A stretch of 64,000 nucleotides of DNA from Strigops habroptila (taxonomy: Eukaryota; Chordata; Aves; Psittaciformes; Psittacidae): assembly GCF_004027225.2 (NCBI RefSeq), contig NC_044282.2:63043725-63107724 (forward strand), in the 5' to 3' direction. The notes beneath the pieces were generated by a model. That model made no database searches and was not told where the DNA came from. It was given only the letters and a program-made list of their open reading frames with translations. Shown one piece after another: positions 26,549 through 37,383 of the stretch. The translations under genes were made by a program, and so were the position numbers. Position 1 is the first letter of the stretch; every line of letters begins with the position of its first letter.

Positions 26549-28523
26549 CATATGGAGATTGGATTGTTTCTTTCCTTCTAGAGACAAAAACTTGGAGGGC
26601 TTTGTCACAGCCCCTGCAAGCTGGCACATGCGGTACACGTGGGTACAGCTCAGACCACAGTATTTCTGCCTGTCCTTTAGAAGATGCTGCACTAAGGCAG
26701 AAGGTTTAGTCCTTCTTGTGCTTTGATGAGCGTCAGTGTTGGCCAGGAGTTGCTTTTTCACTCCTCTTCTATGTCAGGAGTGAGTGATGCTCTGGGGGCA
26801 GGAGGGTCCCAGTGCAGCCCCTGCAGCCTGGAACCTGCAGCCCTGCAGTCCTGAGCTGCAGCCACATTATCAACCAGCAGTCTGGGACAACACATGTTTT
26901 TTGTGAAGATGATTTTCAAGTCTTTACTGAACCGAAAACTTTCAGATCCTCCTTCAGCTACTGAGTGCTGTGGTGTGCATCGCACGGTGTGAGCGTGCGT
27001 TAGGATGGGGCAGCAGGGAGACACAGCTCTCCATCCATCTCCATCCATCTTAGCACTGCTCCCCATCGAGGTGGGTTGTGTGTAACCTCACGAGCTGCTC
27101 TCAAAATCACCTCAGCTTCCAGGAACTGCATCATCGAGCAGGTGAGGGATGTTCCTAGCCCCTCTGCTCCGGTAGCTGCAGCATGCAAATCAGCACGGCC
27201 CATCTGTGTGCCCAGTGCTTAAAAAAAATCAAAAATTAATCAATTTCAAGTGCCTGGGCACTTACTCTAGGAATATAAATGTAGATAGCATGTCTTAAAG
27301 ATGAATGATGGTGTAAAAAAGATTTTCTCTCTAAGGGCTGAAGCCTCTGTGTACATGGAGGGTGTTTGGGTGCTGCTTTCCTGGCTTTTTCCACCAGCCC
27401 ATCCGTGTGGGCAGTTGTGGGGTGCAAGGTCTCCCCTTGGGCCGAGGAGTGAGCACATCTGCAAAAACCACCATGGGCCAGATGTGGAGGTGGGTGGGAT
27501 GGGCCTGGTTTCTCATCCAGGGTGAAATATGTCCCCTCAAAGTTCAGATGTTTTGGGGAGAGGAGTGAACAGTGAGGTCTTACTCAATTAACTGAACGCT
27601 TGCTTTAACAAACAACAAAATCTCTAGATGTTTTGTCATTTGTCATCCCTCTCACACCTGCCACCATCAGAAGGTCTCTGGTGGTTAACAGGAATGTGTG
27701 CCGAGGTCCCACAACACCAGGTGCAACCTGGGGAACAAGCTTCAAAATATGAAATATTCCCACACCCTCCTCCGGCTGCCTTCTGGGGACAGGGAAGCTC
27801 TGGCTCACCGTCCTGTGCCCCCAAGGTGGGTGTTTGTTAGCAATGGGTTTCCTCCTGGTTTTCAGTTTTAATGTACGCATGGGCTGGTTTTCCTCATCTG
27901 AGCAGCTTCCAAGTCTGAGGCTCAGTCCAGGAGGAGAAGGGAATGAGCTACTTCCTTGGCCAAAGCCATGGGATGGGTGAACACTTTTGCCGTGCTGTGT
28001 CTCACGTGCTGGATGCAGAGCACAGAGCAGTGGTCAGGCTTTTGCTACAAATTGATGCAAATTCAGACACTCCTGCCTACTTCTGTGCACTTTCAGGTCA
28101 CTTTTTAAGGTTTTATTCAAGGTTTTGGTGCAGGGAAGTGAAGTTGCTGGTGTGGCATGTGCATTTTCTAATGATTGTACCTTCAAAATATGACATTTCC
28201 CTCCTGCAGCCCTCCCCCCTACAGACACCGGTGTCACAAGAACATTTTACTCACTTCTTTTAATCCCGCTGTTATTAATACAGTTTCAGAATGACAATTT
28301 TACACATGATTAGGTTTTCATGTTAATACGAATATCAACTCTGGGCTGGCAGGGATTAGTGAAGCTGCAGCCATCCCCACGTGGTCCTAAACAGCATCCC
28401 ATTCCTGGGTGCTCCCATGGGAAGCAGGGCCTTGCAGCAGGGCAGCGCTCAATGTGAGGACAGGAAAAATGTGCTGGTGATGGATGCTGTGCCTTGCGGC
28501 AGCAGCACAAGAATCAGCTGTGC

Positions 28524-28958
28524 AGGATGCTGGCAATGTCACCATTGCTCAGGGTGCTGGTGGTGTCATCATTGCATTGGGTGCTGGCAGTGTCACCATT
28601 GCATTGGATGCTGGCAGTGTCACCATTGCACAGGGTGCTGGTCTTGACATCATTGCACAGGATGTTGGCAGTGTAACCATTGCACAGGGTACTGGCAGTG
28701 TCACCATTCCATTGAGTGTTGTCGGTGTCACCACTGCGCAGGGTGGTGGCTGGTCACCACTGCACTGGGTGCTGGCCCCCTTACAGTTGCACAGAGTGCT
28801 GATGGTGTTACCATTGCACGGGTGCTGGCCCCCTGACAGTTGCACAGGGTGCTGGAGGTGTCACCATTGCATGGGTGCTGGTGGTGTCACCGTTGCAGTT
28901 TGCTGGCCTAGTCACCGTCACAGAGGGTGCTGGTGGTGTCACCATTGTGCATTGCCGC
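28524..28958. repeat. 27-bp minisatellite, about 15-16 copies
   Basis: Units of GGTGCTGGCAGTGTCACCAT TGCACAG type follow each other with substitutions and a few 1-2 bp indels. Because 27 is divisible by three, both strands stay open: a 167-codon frame on + (28484-28987) and a 98-codon frame on - (28549-28845) run through it. On + the translated unit resembles GAGSVTIAQ. I regard the frames as by-products of the period. The array lies 1.6 kb upstream of a DTNB exon. Confidence 0.92.
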
Positions 28959-30504
28959 TCCGCCAGCTGGGTTGCCCCGGTAACTGATGCACGTCAAAGG
29001 GAGCAAACGATGAATAGGCTTAAAAAAAGACAACAAACCACATGGCACAAACAAACCAGGTATTTGCTCAGAGGGGTTGTACGGTTTTAATGCCCTTAGC
29101 GTGTAATTATTTATGAGTAGCTCTCCTTTAATCAACAGCAGCATAGGGACCGTGCTTAAACATAAACACAGTCACAGATCATAAACCCTTGCTGGCAAAG
29201 CCAGAAAAAACTGATCACTAATAGCTTTGCAGTTGAGCAAGAGGGCTCAGAGATTGTTGACAGACACGAGTGGCTGCAGAGAACAACCAGATTATCAACA
29301 ATAAAGTAGTACTGTGCACATTCAAAGCACTTGTAAATGATGGCCAATGCTCAGGGAAGGGTGATGCTTCGCTCCTGGGCAGTGAGGTGAGTGCTGGGGA
29401 GGTTCCCAGGGCGAGGGGTCCATCCGGGCTGTGCATGAACAGCCAGTGGAGGCAGATGAGGAAACAAGCTCTCTGCAAAGGTCCTTAAACACCCAGCGAG
29501 GTGCCTCACTGGTGAGTGCCTCCTCGCTTGCTCTCCTACTGACACAACATGCCAAGTACTTAACTGAAATTATTTCTTTGAAAACACAGAGCCAATAAGT
29601 GCATGTCAGTATGCTCCTATATTTATCTCCTCATACATCCGTGAGTCTCTCTCCTTTCCCTGCTCATCCTTCCAGTGCCAAACCTCAGGTTGTGCTCTGG
29701 AGGCTTCACTGGGACATCATCTTCTTTGAAGCCAGTGGGAGTTGTGCCTGAATGATTACAACAGTTTTCTCTGAGCATTCAAACTGCAGGAAAAAAATAT
29801 TCTTAATTTATTTGCGATTTGCTATGAAGTGCAGCAGACTTTGGGTACATAGACAGTGCCTGAGAGACCCTTGGGGCTATCACTTGCCATCCATGGAGAG
29901 CTGTAGGGGAACACAAGAAGCCTGATGAAGGAAAGCAACAGCACAAGCTGCTTACAAGGCTCTTGGAGCAGTACTGCAGAGACAGGTAGGTTTGGCTGGA
30001 AGAAAATGTAGAATCAAAAATTTAAAAATCACTATTTTAGTAATAAATAAAAATCTATAAAATATATAATAATAAAGTAAGAAAGGGGATGGACCTTCAG
30101 CAGAGCCTCGGTGGCACGGTGGAGCTCTGGGGGTTTCCTCACTGCTGTCTGTGAGAAGGATGAGGAGATGCCAGGTGGTGATGGGTCTCTCTGGAGCACA
30201 CGGAAGGGAAAGTCACTCAGTGCCTTGCCAGGGTTTTTTCCAACTTGACGGTTGACTAGTGACACAGTAATCATATGGCGAGGAAGTCTAGGTGAGATCC
30301 TGCACCAGAGGCAGCAAAGCTGCGAGTGCTATGTGCAGCCCAATGCGTGATGCGCTGTGCCCAGCATGCCACCGCCGTGGGGTTCTCCCACAACAGCTAC
30401 TGTTCATGCATCACGTTACTTAAGCTGAGTGTGTTTTGGTGAAGCGTCTTTCCTTATGCATTTCTTTTTTTTTTCTTTTTCAGAATTATTTTTAGACATT
30501 GACC

Positions 30505-30519
30505 AAAAAAAAAAAAAAA
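30505..30519. repeat. poly(A) run, 15 bases
   Basis: Lies 40 bases before the start of the first DTNB exon, in the branch-point to acceptor interval. A length change here could affect splice-site context. Confidence 0.9.
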
Positions 30520-30558
30520 GTTAAAATTTGGAAACTGTGTCTCGTGTCTCCTGTGCAG

Positions 30559-30718
30559 GCGCAAGCAGCAGGCTCGGCACAGTCCTCACCCACCCATGGA
30601 GCCAGCCGCCCCATGCCCATGCCCGTCAGATCCACCTCCGCTGGCTCTACCCCAACTCACATCCCGCAGGACTCACTCACTGGAGTCGGTGGAGATGTGC
30701 AGGAAGCTTTCTCACAAG
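30559..30718 (+). CDS. DTNB: DTNB coding exon (Pro/Ser-rich linker after the coiled coils)
   Basis: The exon encodes 53 codons plus one base in the frame beginning GCG at 30559. It starts [14 protein letters not shown], then has [17 protein letters not shown] and ends [17 protein letters not shown]. The [17 protein letters not shown] block is the beta-dystrobrevin form; alpha-dystrobrevin has an IPMPIRS type here, which decides the paralogue. The acceptor is a pyrimidine-rich stretch ending GTGCAG at 30558, and the donor is G|GTGAGT at 30719, leaving phase 1. Beta-dystrobrevin is a cytoplasmic scaffold that binds dystrophin/utrophin and syntrophins, mainly in brain, kidney and other non-muscle tissue. 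This segment is the linker between the C-terminal coiled coils and the tail. A 15-base poly(A) run lies 40 bases upstream in the intron. Confidence 0.96.
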
Positions 30719-30778
30719 GTGAGTATCACACTGAGCAGAACTGCATCTGGTGTTAATCCTGCATCATCATGTAAAAGA

Positions 30779-31008
30779 GGGGACATTCAGACTGATACAA
30801 GAAAGTTCTTCCCTGTGAAGAAGGTGAGACATTGGCACAGGTTGCCCAGAGAAGCTGTGGCTGCCCCATCCCTGGCAGTGTTCAAGGCCAGGTTGGACAC
30901 AGGGGCTTGGAGCAACCTGGTCTAGTGGAAGATGTCCCTGCCCATGGCAGGGGGTTGGAACTAGATGAGCTTTAAGGTCCCTTCCAGCCCAAACCATTCT
31001 ATGATGGT
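30779..31008 (+). mobile_element. CR1 LINE 3' fragment in DTNB intron
   Basis: Sense copy beginning GGGACATTCAGACTGATACA, then AAAGTTCTTCCCTGTGAAG, TTGGACACAGGGGCTTGGAG, GATGAGCTTTAAGGTCCC, ending ATTCTATGATGGTTCTGTG. It starts only 60 bases after the DTNB donor site. Confidence 0.94.
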
Positions 31009-31522
31009 TCTGTGTGTAACAGAAGCATAACTCATGGATACTGAGACAATAATTACAAACCCCTTTCCTGCACTCTAGACCAAAGAGATTGGGGGCAGAT
31101 TTTTAATCTTTACAACTTAATGAAATTATTTCTATGATGATGATCCTCCCTCAGGGGAAGGGTTCTTCCATCCCAGAAAGTTACTCCCACAAGTAATCTA
31201 ACAGTTGGACATTAAAAACTGGTCATATTTTCAAATGTGGTGGTCGAACTGGGCTATGATTTGCAGAGGGAAAAATCAGTTTAATGATCAAAAGTAGGAA
31301 AACAAGCAGCTCTCTTATTCAGAGTATTTATCTAACAGCTGCTCACCTCTCTGCTGGTTATGGGGCAGAAAGGGAGATGAAATTTTGCAGCACAACTTGG
31401 TGAAGGCTGTTCCTAACAGAGCAGTTGGCTGGCATGCACATCTGCAGAATGGCTCATGTGCTCTGCTAGAGACACAGATGTGCAGCAGCCCTGTGGGGAG
31501 AAGAAAAAAGTGCTAAACCTGA

Positions 31523-31795
31523 GAAATGGAGAAAGAGGAGATGAGAGGGGAGGGAGAAAAGAGGAGAGGAGAGGAGAGGAAAGGAAAGGGGAGGGGAGGG
31601 GAGGGGAGGGGAGGAGAGGAGAGGAGAGGAGAGGGGAGGAGAGGAGGAGAAAACAAGGAAGGGAAAGGAAGGGAAGGGAAGTGAACAATAAAGGGAAGGG
31701 AAGGGAACAGGGAAGAGAACAAGAAATGGAAGGGAAGGCAAGGCAGGGCAAGGCAAGGGAAAGGACAAGAGAAGAAGAGGAGAAGAAGAGGGGCA
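31523..31795. repeat. long polypurine (AGGGG/AGG/GGGAA) tract
   Basis: Positions 31543-31653 are 111 consecutive purines on the + strand, made of GAGG, GGGGA and GGAAA units. Looser GGGAAG and GGCAA repeats follow to about 31795. Several segments are mirror-symmetric, so triplex (H-DNA) formation is possible. Open frames through it code only for Arg/Glu/Gly or Ser/Leu/Pro runs. Confidence 0.95.
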
Positions 31796-34674
31796 GACCG
31801 TGGTGAAGAAGCATAAGCATACACAAGACAATTAAATTTTTCTTGCTCCAACCATTGGAATTCCCTCTTTTGCACTTTTCTACATGTTATTCCATTCTGC
31901 ATTTGAAAAAATACCACTTTCTGGCTTAAACTCACTGCTGCCAACTGCCCCAGAAGTAGACATAAGAAGTCTACCTATTACCAGGTAGCTTCAGCTGCAT
32001 TCCTCTCTGTCCACTTTGTCCTCCTTTTCTTTGGTAAAATCGGTATAGTTGGATCAAATGGGTAAGCTGTCCGTTTGTGAATAATACAGCTTATTGTGCT
32101 TTGAGGAAAATCAGGGCAGCAGTTGACATACGTATTTTTATCCCCCAACTGCTGTAGGTAGTGTGAGTTTATACTTAGCTGCTGTTGCTTTTTAAAAAAA
32201 AAAAAAAGTTTTACAGTCACGCGTTTCAAAAAAGTCCAACTTTTCCATGTCAAAGCCATTGTGAGCTCAAGAGGGGTTCCAAGGTTTGAAAACAACCAGA
32301 TGAAATGGGAACTTGTTCAGCTCAATGCAGACCACTGCTTCTTCCTCAAATACTGGAGAGACTTGGCTACCTGGTAATGTGGGAAGGCAGCAAGCAAAGA
32401 CATGACTGTCAGTCTGATGTCAAGAAACTTGGCAAATATTATTTTACCTTCAGGCACCATCTCGCTGCAGAGGGGGAAATTAGTGATTCTTCAGTCCTAC
32501 CCAGTTCAACTCTGCTTATGGTGAAGGAAGCCATTCCCAATAGGAACAGGTGCCGGTCCTCTGTATTTCTCAGGAGTGGTGGCGCGTGGGTTTTCTGTGC
32601 TCTTTTCTTCCTTTCACCCATATTGGTCCAGAATTCTTCATCTTTACTATTCCAGAATGTAGAGCTGTGAGAAGAACAGCAGCAGGACCTAGTCTCCCCT
32701 CCGACAGATACAGAGGTTGTTTCTGAACATGATGCACATTTCTGGAGGTGGACATCCACTCATATTCTTCTGACTGACAATAAAAGAAAGAAGGACAGAA
32801 AATACACCTCTCACTAATGCTCTGGCTAGGACTTTGGCTGTTTGTGGACAGAGACAACCGGCAGGCAGCAACCCTTCATGTGGACCTCTTGGTACTCCGT
32901 GGGAAATGCCACTGGATATTGGACATTTTAGAGCTTGTAGTGCCAGGGCACTGCAGCCTTACTCATGTGTCGTCCCTTTGCAGTCAACAAGAGCCCTCGC
33001 CTTGTTGCAGTGCTCAGGTTCTTTAGTTATTTAAAAGATGACGAGTTTTATCGTATGGATTCTCAAAACTAGAGGTGGTGGTTTCTCATTCTGGGTAGGG
33101 AAGATCATGAGTGTTAGTGTCAAATACCTTTGTCAGATGGACGGTCTCCTTTCAAAACAAGCAAAGTATGAAAATAAACTTCCCAGAACTGATGCTGTAT
33201 TTCAAAACCAAGCATATTTTAAATAACAATTTGCATTTATCAGCTGCTCATTGGATATAAACTTCTAGAACAATCTTCTTCCTTGCCTAAATGAGCCGCT
33301 GCCAGAAGAAGGTGAGGAAAGAGACTACAAAATGGTAGCAGAGGAGCAGGAAGTGTCAGTATAATTGGCATGTGATGCCAGCGAGGACTGCAAGCATACT
33401 CAGTATGGGGAAAAGCTAATACTTGTTCTCCAGAGCCAGGTGATGGAGAACATCCAGTCAGAAAACACTGAGCATCTACAACTCAACTGTGAGAAGGATA
33501 TGTCTTTTCTGATCCCATCAGTAGGAACAAGCTCCTCATCTCTCTAAACACTTCCAGAACCGACAGCAGAAGCAGGCATTTCCAGGGAGGCAAGATGCCA
33601 AATACCAGAGGCACAACACTCCATCTGTTGCTGTGGGTGGTCCAGTCGCCTCCTCTTCATCTCTACAACAAGTTTGATGGTTACAGCTGAGAGCTCTCAA
33701 CTGATTTCTTTGGCAGCTGCCTCTCCTTCCCCCCTTTGCAGATTGGCTTTCTTTTTCCAGGCTGAGTGAAGTGGAACAGCAGCGCAATGAGTCCTACCAG
33801 TTACTGGGAAAATCTGGTCTATCTGCCTCATCATTTTCCCCTTTTTTAATTAGGAAAGCACAAAGAGATGAATTGGTCTCCTTTCTGCTGCTAGGAGTAA
33901 AGAACACATGATTATAGTAGTACAGTCACTGTCTTATTTGATCATTTTTCACTTTACAGTATTGCTTTGGCATCCAAATTTACTCTTGATCCATCTGCTT
34001 TTTTCTTTTGAGATCCTGGCAAAAGCCATGACAAAGCAAACGTCCTTCTGCACAGTTTTCAGTCACCAGAGCTGTCTTCCTCAAACTCCTGGCTCCAGTA
34101 GAAGCTGATGTAATTAATCAAGGGCTCATTCATGCTTTTCACCTGAATGACTGGTTCATAAGGGGATAGTCTTCGTCGGGACCTGTTAACATTGCCCAAA
34201 GTGAAAACTTGTTTTTTTCTAGGTTTTTAGCACCTGTCAGCATTGCAAATATATGTTGCAATGAACCAGGTGTTATATGTAGTATTCTGGGCTGGGCTAA
34301 GGACTTTTGCGGCAGCCACATCACAACAGCTTGATGTCGGTGGTGGTGGTGACTCCTTGGAAGCAAAACATCTATAGGCAGTGCCTGCAGTACACTTATT
34401 TTATTGGGGGGGTTAACAAAAACATTTAAATTGTTTTTGCTAACTTTTGCATATCCACCAGATTCTTATAAAATGTTACCATGGAGCGAGGAGGAAAAGG
34501 GAGTGAAGATCTCGGTGCTGTTCCACCTCTTTCTGCTGTGGCCTAGGAATGGGCAGGGATGCCAACATCTTGTCTTTCCTCCCAGGGCACAAGTCATCTG
34601 TGAGCTTCCCCATCAATGCAGGAAGGTCTAGAGAAGGAAACCTTTAAAAAGTTGAATCAAAGCGATCTTGATCA

Positions 34675-34832
34675 TGCCCTATCCCTGGCAGTGTTCAGGG
34701 CCAGGTTGGACAGGGCTTGGAGCAACCTGGTCTAGTGGAAGGTGTCCCTGCCCATGGCAGGGGTGTTGGAACTGGATGAGCTTTAAGGTCACTTCCAACC
34801 CAAACCATTCTGTGATCCTATGATTTTATGAT
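34675..34832 (+). mobile_element. CR1 LINE 3' fragment in DTNB intron
   Basis: Sense copy truncated at ATGCCCTATCCCTGGCAGTG, continuing AACCTGGTCTAGTGGAAGGT, GATGAGCTTTAAGGTCAC and ending ATTCTGTGATCCTATGATTT. Confidence 0.94.
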
Positions 34833-37293
34833 ACAGTCTTAAGATTAGATAAGTTTCCTCTGTAGGTGATCTCTCAATCTTCCACTTGACCAGAGGGAGA
34901 ACGCAGTAATACAGTATCAGAATCAAATGCCCTGATGGCATTCCAGTTGAAATACTGATACATAGGTCACCATCTAATTAGAAATCTAGTGCTGCTGTTT
35001 ATCATCTTGAAAGAAAAGAAGATATCTGTCAGGATTTCACAGAGGCAGGTATGATCCACCACCACCAGCAGAAAGGTGGAAGTTCCTCATGTGATAGCCG
35101 CAGTGGTGGCTTATCCAACTACTAGAACAACTCTTCCAAGAAAAAAATGGTCAGCAGACTCCATAAGAAGTTTCCTGGAATGATCCTTCCGGAAAGGCAA
35201 TCTGCACAATTAGTGCTATTTCATATTAATCATGCAAAATCAGGCAAATTCAAGGCAAGTGGAGAACACAGGAAACAGGATAAAATTTCTATGTTTGCAT
35301 ATAATAAAATAATTGAATGCCACCAACCAGGAGGGCTTTGGGTGGCTTCTGCACATACATGTCCAAACGAGCTCGTTAGCATTATTTGTCTCTTTCACAG
35401 GGGAGACAGGCTGGAATTTTACAACTTTTCACTCCCAAAAGTAACATCGGGCAGGATGGTGGCCATGCTTCCCTGTGCCATACAGTGACAGGACTTGGGA
35501 CATCAGGAGACCTGGATAAAGTGGCCTCTGTTGTGTAAGAGATGCAGAGGAGTCCCCTATATCACAGGTCCCAGACTTGTTGGCCAAAATCTGCGTTTTT
35601 TCCCAGGAATTGCATGCTGTTTGTACATGCACAAGAACACCCAGTGCCTTGCTGTTGGGTTGGGCATTATGCCGGTCAGTTGGCAGCCTAACCTGGAGGG
35701 AAAGCTGCTGATAGAAAGCACGTCATCTCAGTAGCATGTTCTGGCAGTGCTCAAGCAGCACTAAAATCCATAGGCAAAATGTGGGAGTAGGTACTCTGAC
35801 AGCCCCCCAGCCAAGGATGGGGTAAAAGCCAGCGCCCCATTTGGAAGATTAAAGCAGCACGTCTGGAACGAGAGACGCCCAACATCAAACAAAAGTAAAT
35901 GTGTAATGTACAGTTGTTGTTACTGCAGTTGAGTACAGCTGCAGAATGTCACATCACATGCTTCTGGCAATCCTACACGTGTTGTCTTCATGCCCTCACT
36001 GGCGTAAATGACAGGACGGGATCCCAAGCGCCAATATCTTAGAGCATGGTTGGACACTCAGCATCAAAGTGGTGCTCCTGGAGGCTACGCCAGTGTGGAC
36101 ATCTGGTGCCTGTGTGGGATAACAGCCTGCTTAAAGCCATTTTCTGTGAGCAGTTAAAAGCACAGGAATGGCTGAGGTGGGGCCAACACACCGTTACAGA
36201 GACCTGCTCCTGGCAAAGCCACAGCTCAGGGCCATCAGCTCCGCAACCTGAGGAACTGCGGCTACAGACCACCTGCCGGGGCAGAAAACATGACCCCACA
36301 CCATCAAAGCCTCCAAATAAAACCGAAACAGCACAGCGCAAAAAAGGTGCCAGAGGAAAGGAGGCTCAGCGAGGACGGGAAGTCATGTCTGCAGTGGCTG
36401 CGGGCACTGAGGCTCTACAAAATTGGGCCATGACCGGCAGGATGCTCTACTGTGAGAACGTGGATGTTTTTGCCAGAGGGACCAGCACAGGGAACCAGAA
36501 TAGATGGCTGAGATCATTATCTTCCCAGCATCAACCGAGAGGCGATAAGCATCATCCCCGACACATGGCAGCTTGCTCATCTCTTTTACAGGCAGCAGCC
36601 AGTGTGACGGTTCCTTTGCAGATTGTGGCCCCTTGCTGGTCCCTGTCATTCTCGCAGAGCTATGGCAGATGTTCAGGGTGCTGATGGGATTCCTCAAGCA
36701 GAGCCTCGCACTAGACAAGTGTTCAGACAGGAACCGGGCAGGTCAGTGTCGCCGTGAGGGACAGCTAAGTGCCTATCCCCTGGCTGTGTGGCACACTGGG
36801 AGAGAAGATTGGTTCCTCCAGCAATGCAAGAGGAGAGCAAGAATTCAGTTATCTTTTATTCTGCTCAAACCTCAGTGATATTGATTGCAGCAGAGAAGCC
36901 AGCAGTGATAACGACTCTGCACAAATGAAGAGCATGGATGAGCTGTGTCACGGCCAGCACCCAGCAACTCCTGTCATGGGGAGAGAAGCATCTGCCCTTG
37001 AGCTGCCATACGAGCACTGTCCTTGTCAAGGAGAAGACTGGTGTGATAGCTAATTAGCCAAAGAGGTGATCAGGCACACAAGCAGAACTAGTTCCAGAGC
37101 AGATCCCCATCCCTCACTAAGAGGAGCTACTTTGACAGGGTGCTGCCATATACTGGCACACCAAGCTCTGTCTGGCGAGGGGGACCCTGGTGAGGACCAG
37201 TGACGGATGCATGGCCAAGCATTGTGGCATGAGGAGGGTGGACAGTGTCAGAGGGGCACATGTAATTCCTGCTGTTTGTCTGTCTGCTCCCAG

Positions 37294-37383
37294 GTACAAG
37301 GAGGAACCTCCGCAACGACCTGCTGGTAGCAGCTGATTCCATCACCAACACCATGTCATCTCTGGTGAAGGAACTTCATTCGG
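37294..37383 (+). CDS. DTNB: DTNB coding exon (conserved [11 protein letters not shown] block)
   Basis: This 90-nt exon joins the G left by the previous exon to give [10 protein letters not shown], then [20 protein letters not shown] and a final S plus one base. The block is among the most conserved parts of the dystrobrevin C-terminus. The LVKELHS ending fits beta-dystrobrevin, whereas alpha has LVKELNS. The acceptor is a polypyrimidine stretch ending CCCAG (37289-37293) and the donor is G|GTAAGA at 37384. Phase 1 at both ends keeps the frame with both neighbours. Its length divides by three, so skipping it would preserve the frame; whether that occurs cannot be seen here. Its role is in the C-terminal tail of the dystrophin-complex scaffold, with no catalytic activity. 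Confidence 0.97.

Larger units (their letters stand above)
1..30558 (+). other. DTNB: large DTNB intron (upstream flank of first visible exon)
   Basis: This stretch precedes the first recognisable DTNB exon and is read as one intron. I looked for the preceding dystrobrevin exons (the second coiled coil with its RRELMVQLE-type motif, and the short acidic EEEQKQ segment that precedes this exon in mammals) and did not see them, so the intron probably extends beyond the left edge. A missed microexon of about 20 nt is possible. The content is AT-rich unique sequence with CR1 fragments, a 20-bp triplet repeat, a poly(T) run and a 27-bp minisatellite, listed separately. Open frames here are short and look random. 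The intronic status is inference from exon order. Confidence 0.7.
30719..37293 (+). other. DTNB: DTNB intron, 6.6 kb
   Basis: Bounded by GTGAGT at 30719 and by a TCTGCTCCCAG acceptor at 37283-37293. It contains two CR1 3' fragments and a long polypurine tract, listed separately. The rest (about 31800-34670 and 34830-37290) is unique sequence in which I see no exon, RNA gene or clear regulatory motif. Confidence 0.85.

Noticed and set aside
28484..28987. 167-codon periodic reading frame as a secreted repeat protein
   Set aside because: Fully explained by a 27-bp minisatellite; the opposite strand is equally open and there is no promoter or splice context.
31413..31944. Leu/Ser/Pro-rich and Arg/Glu/Gly-rich frames of about 120-140 codons
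   Set aside because: Artefact of the polypurine tract.
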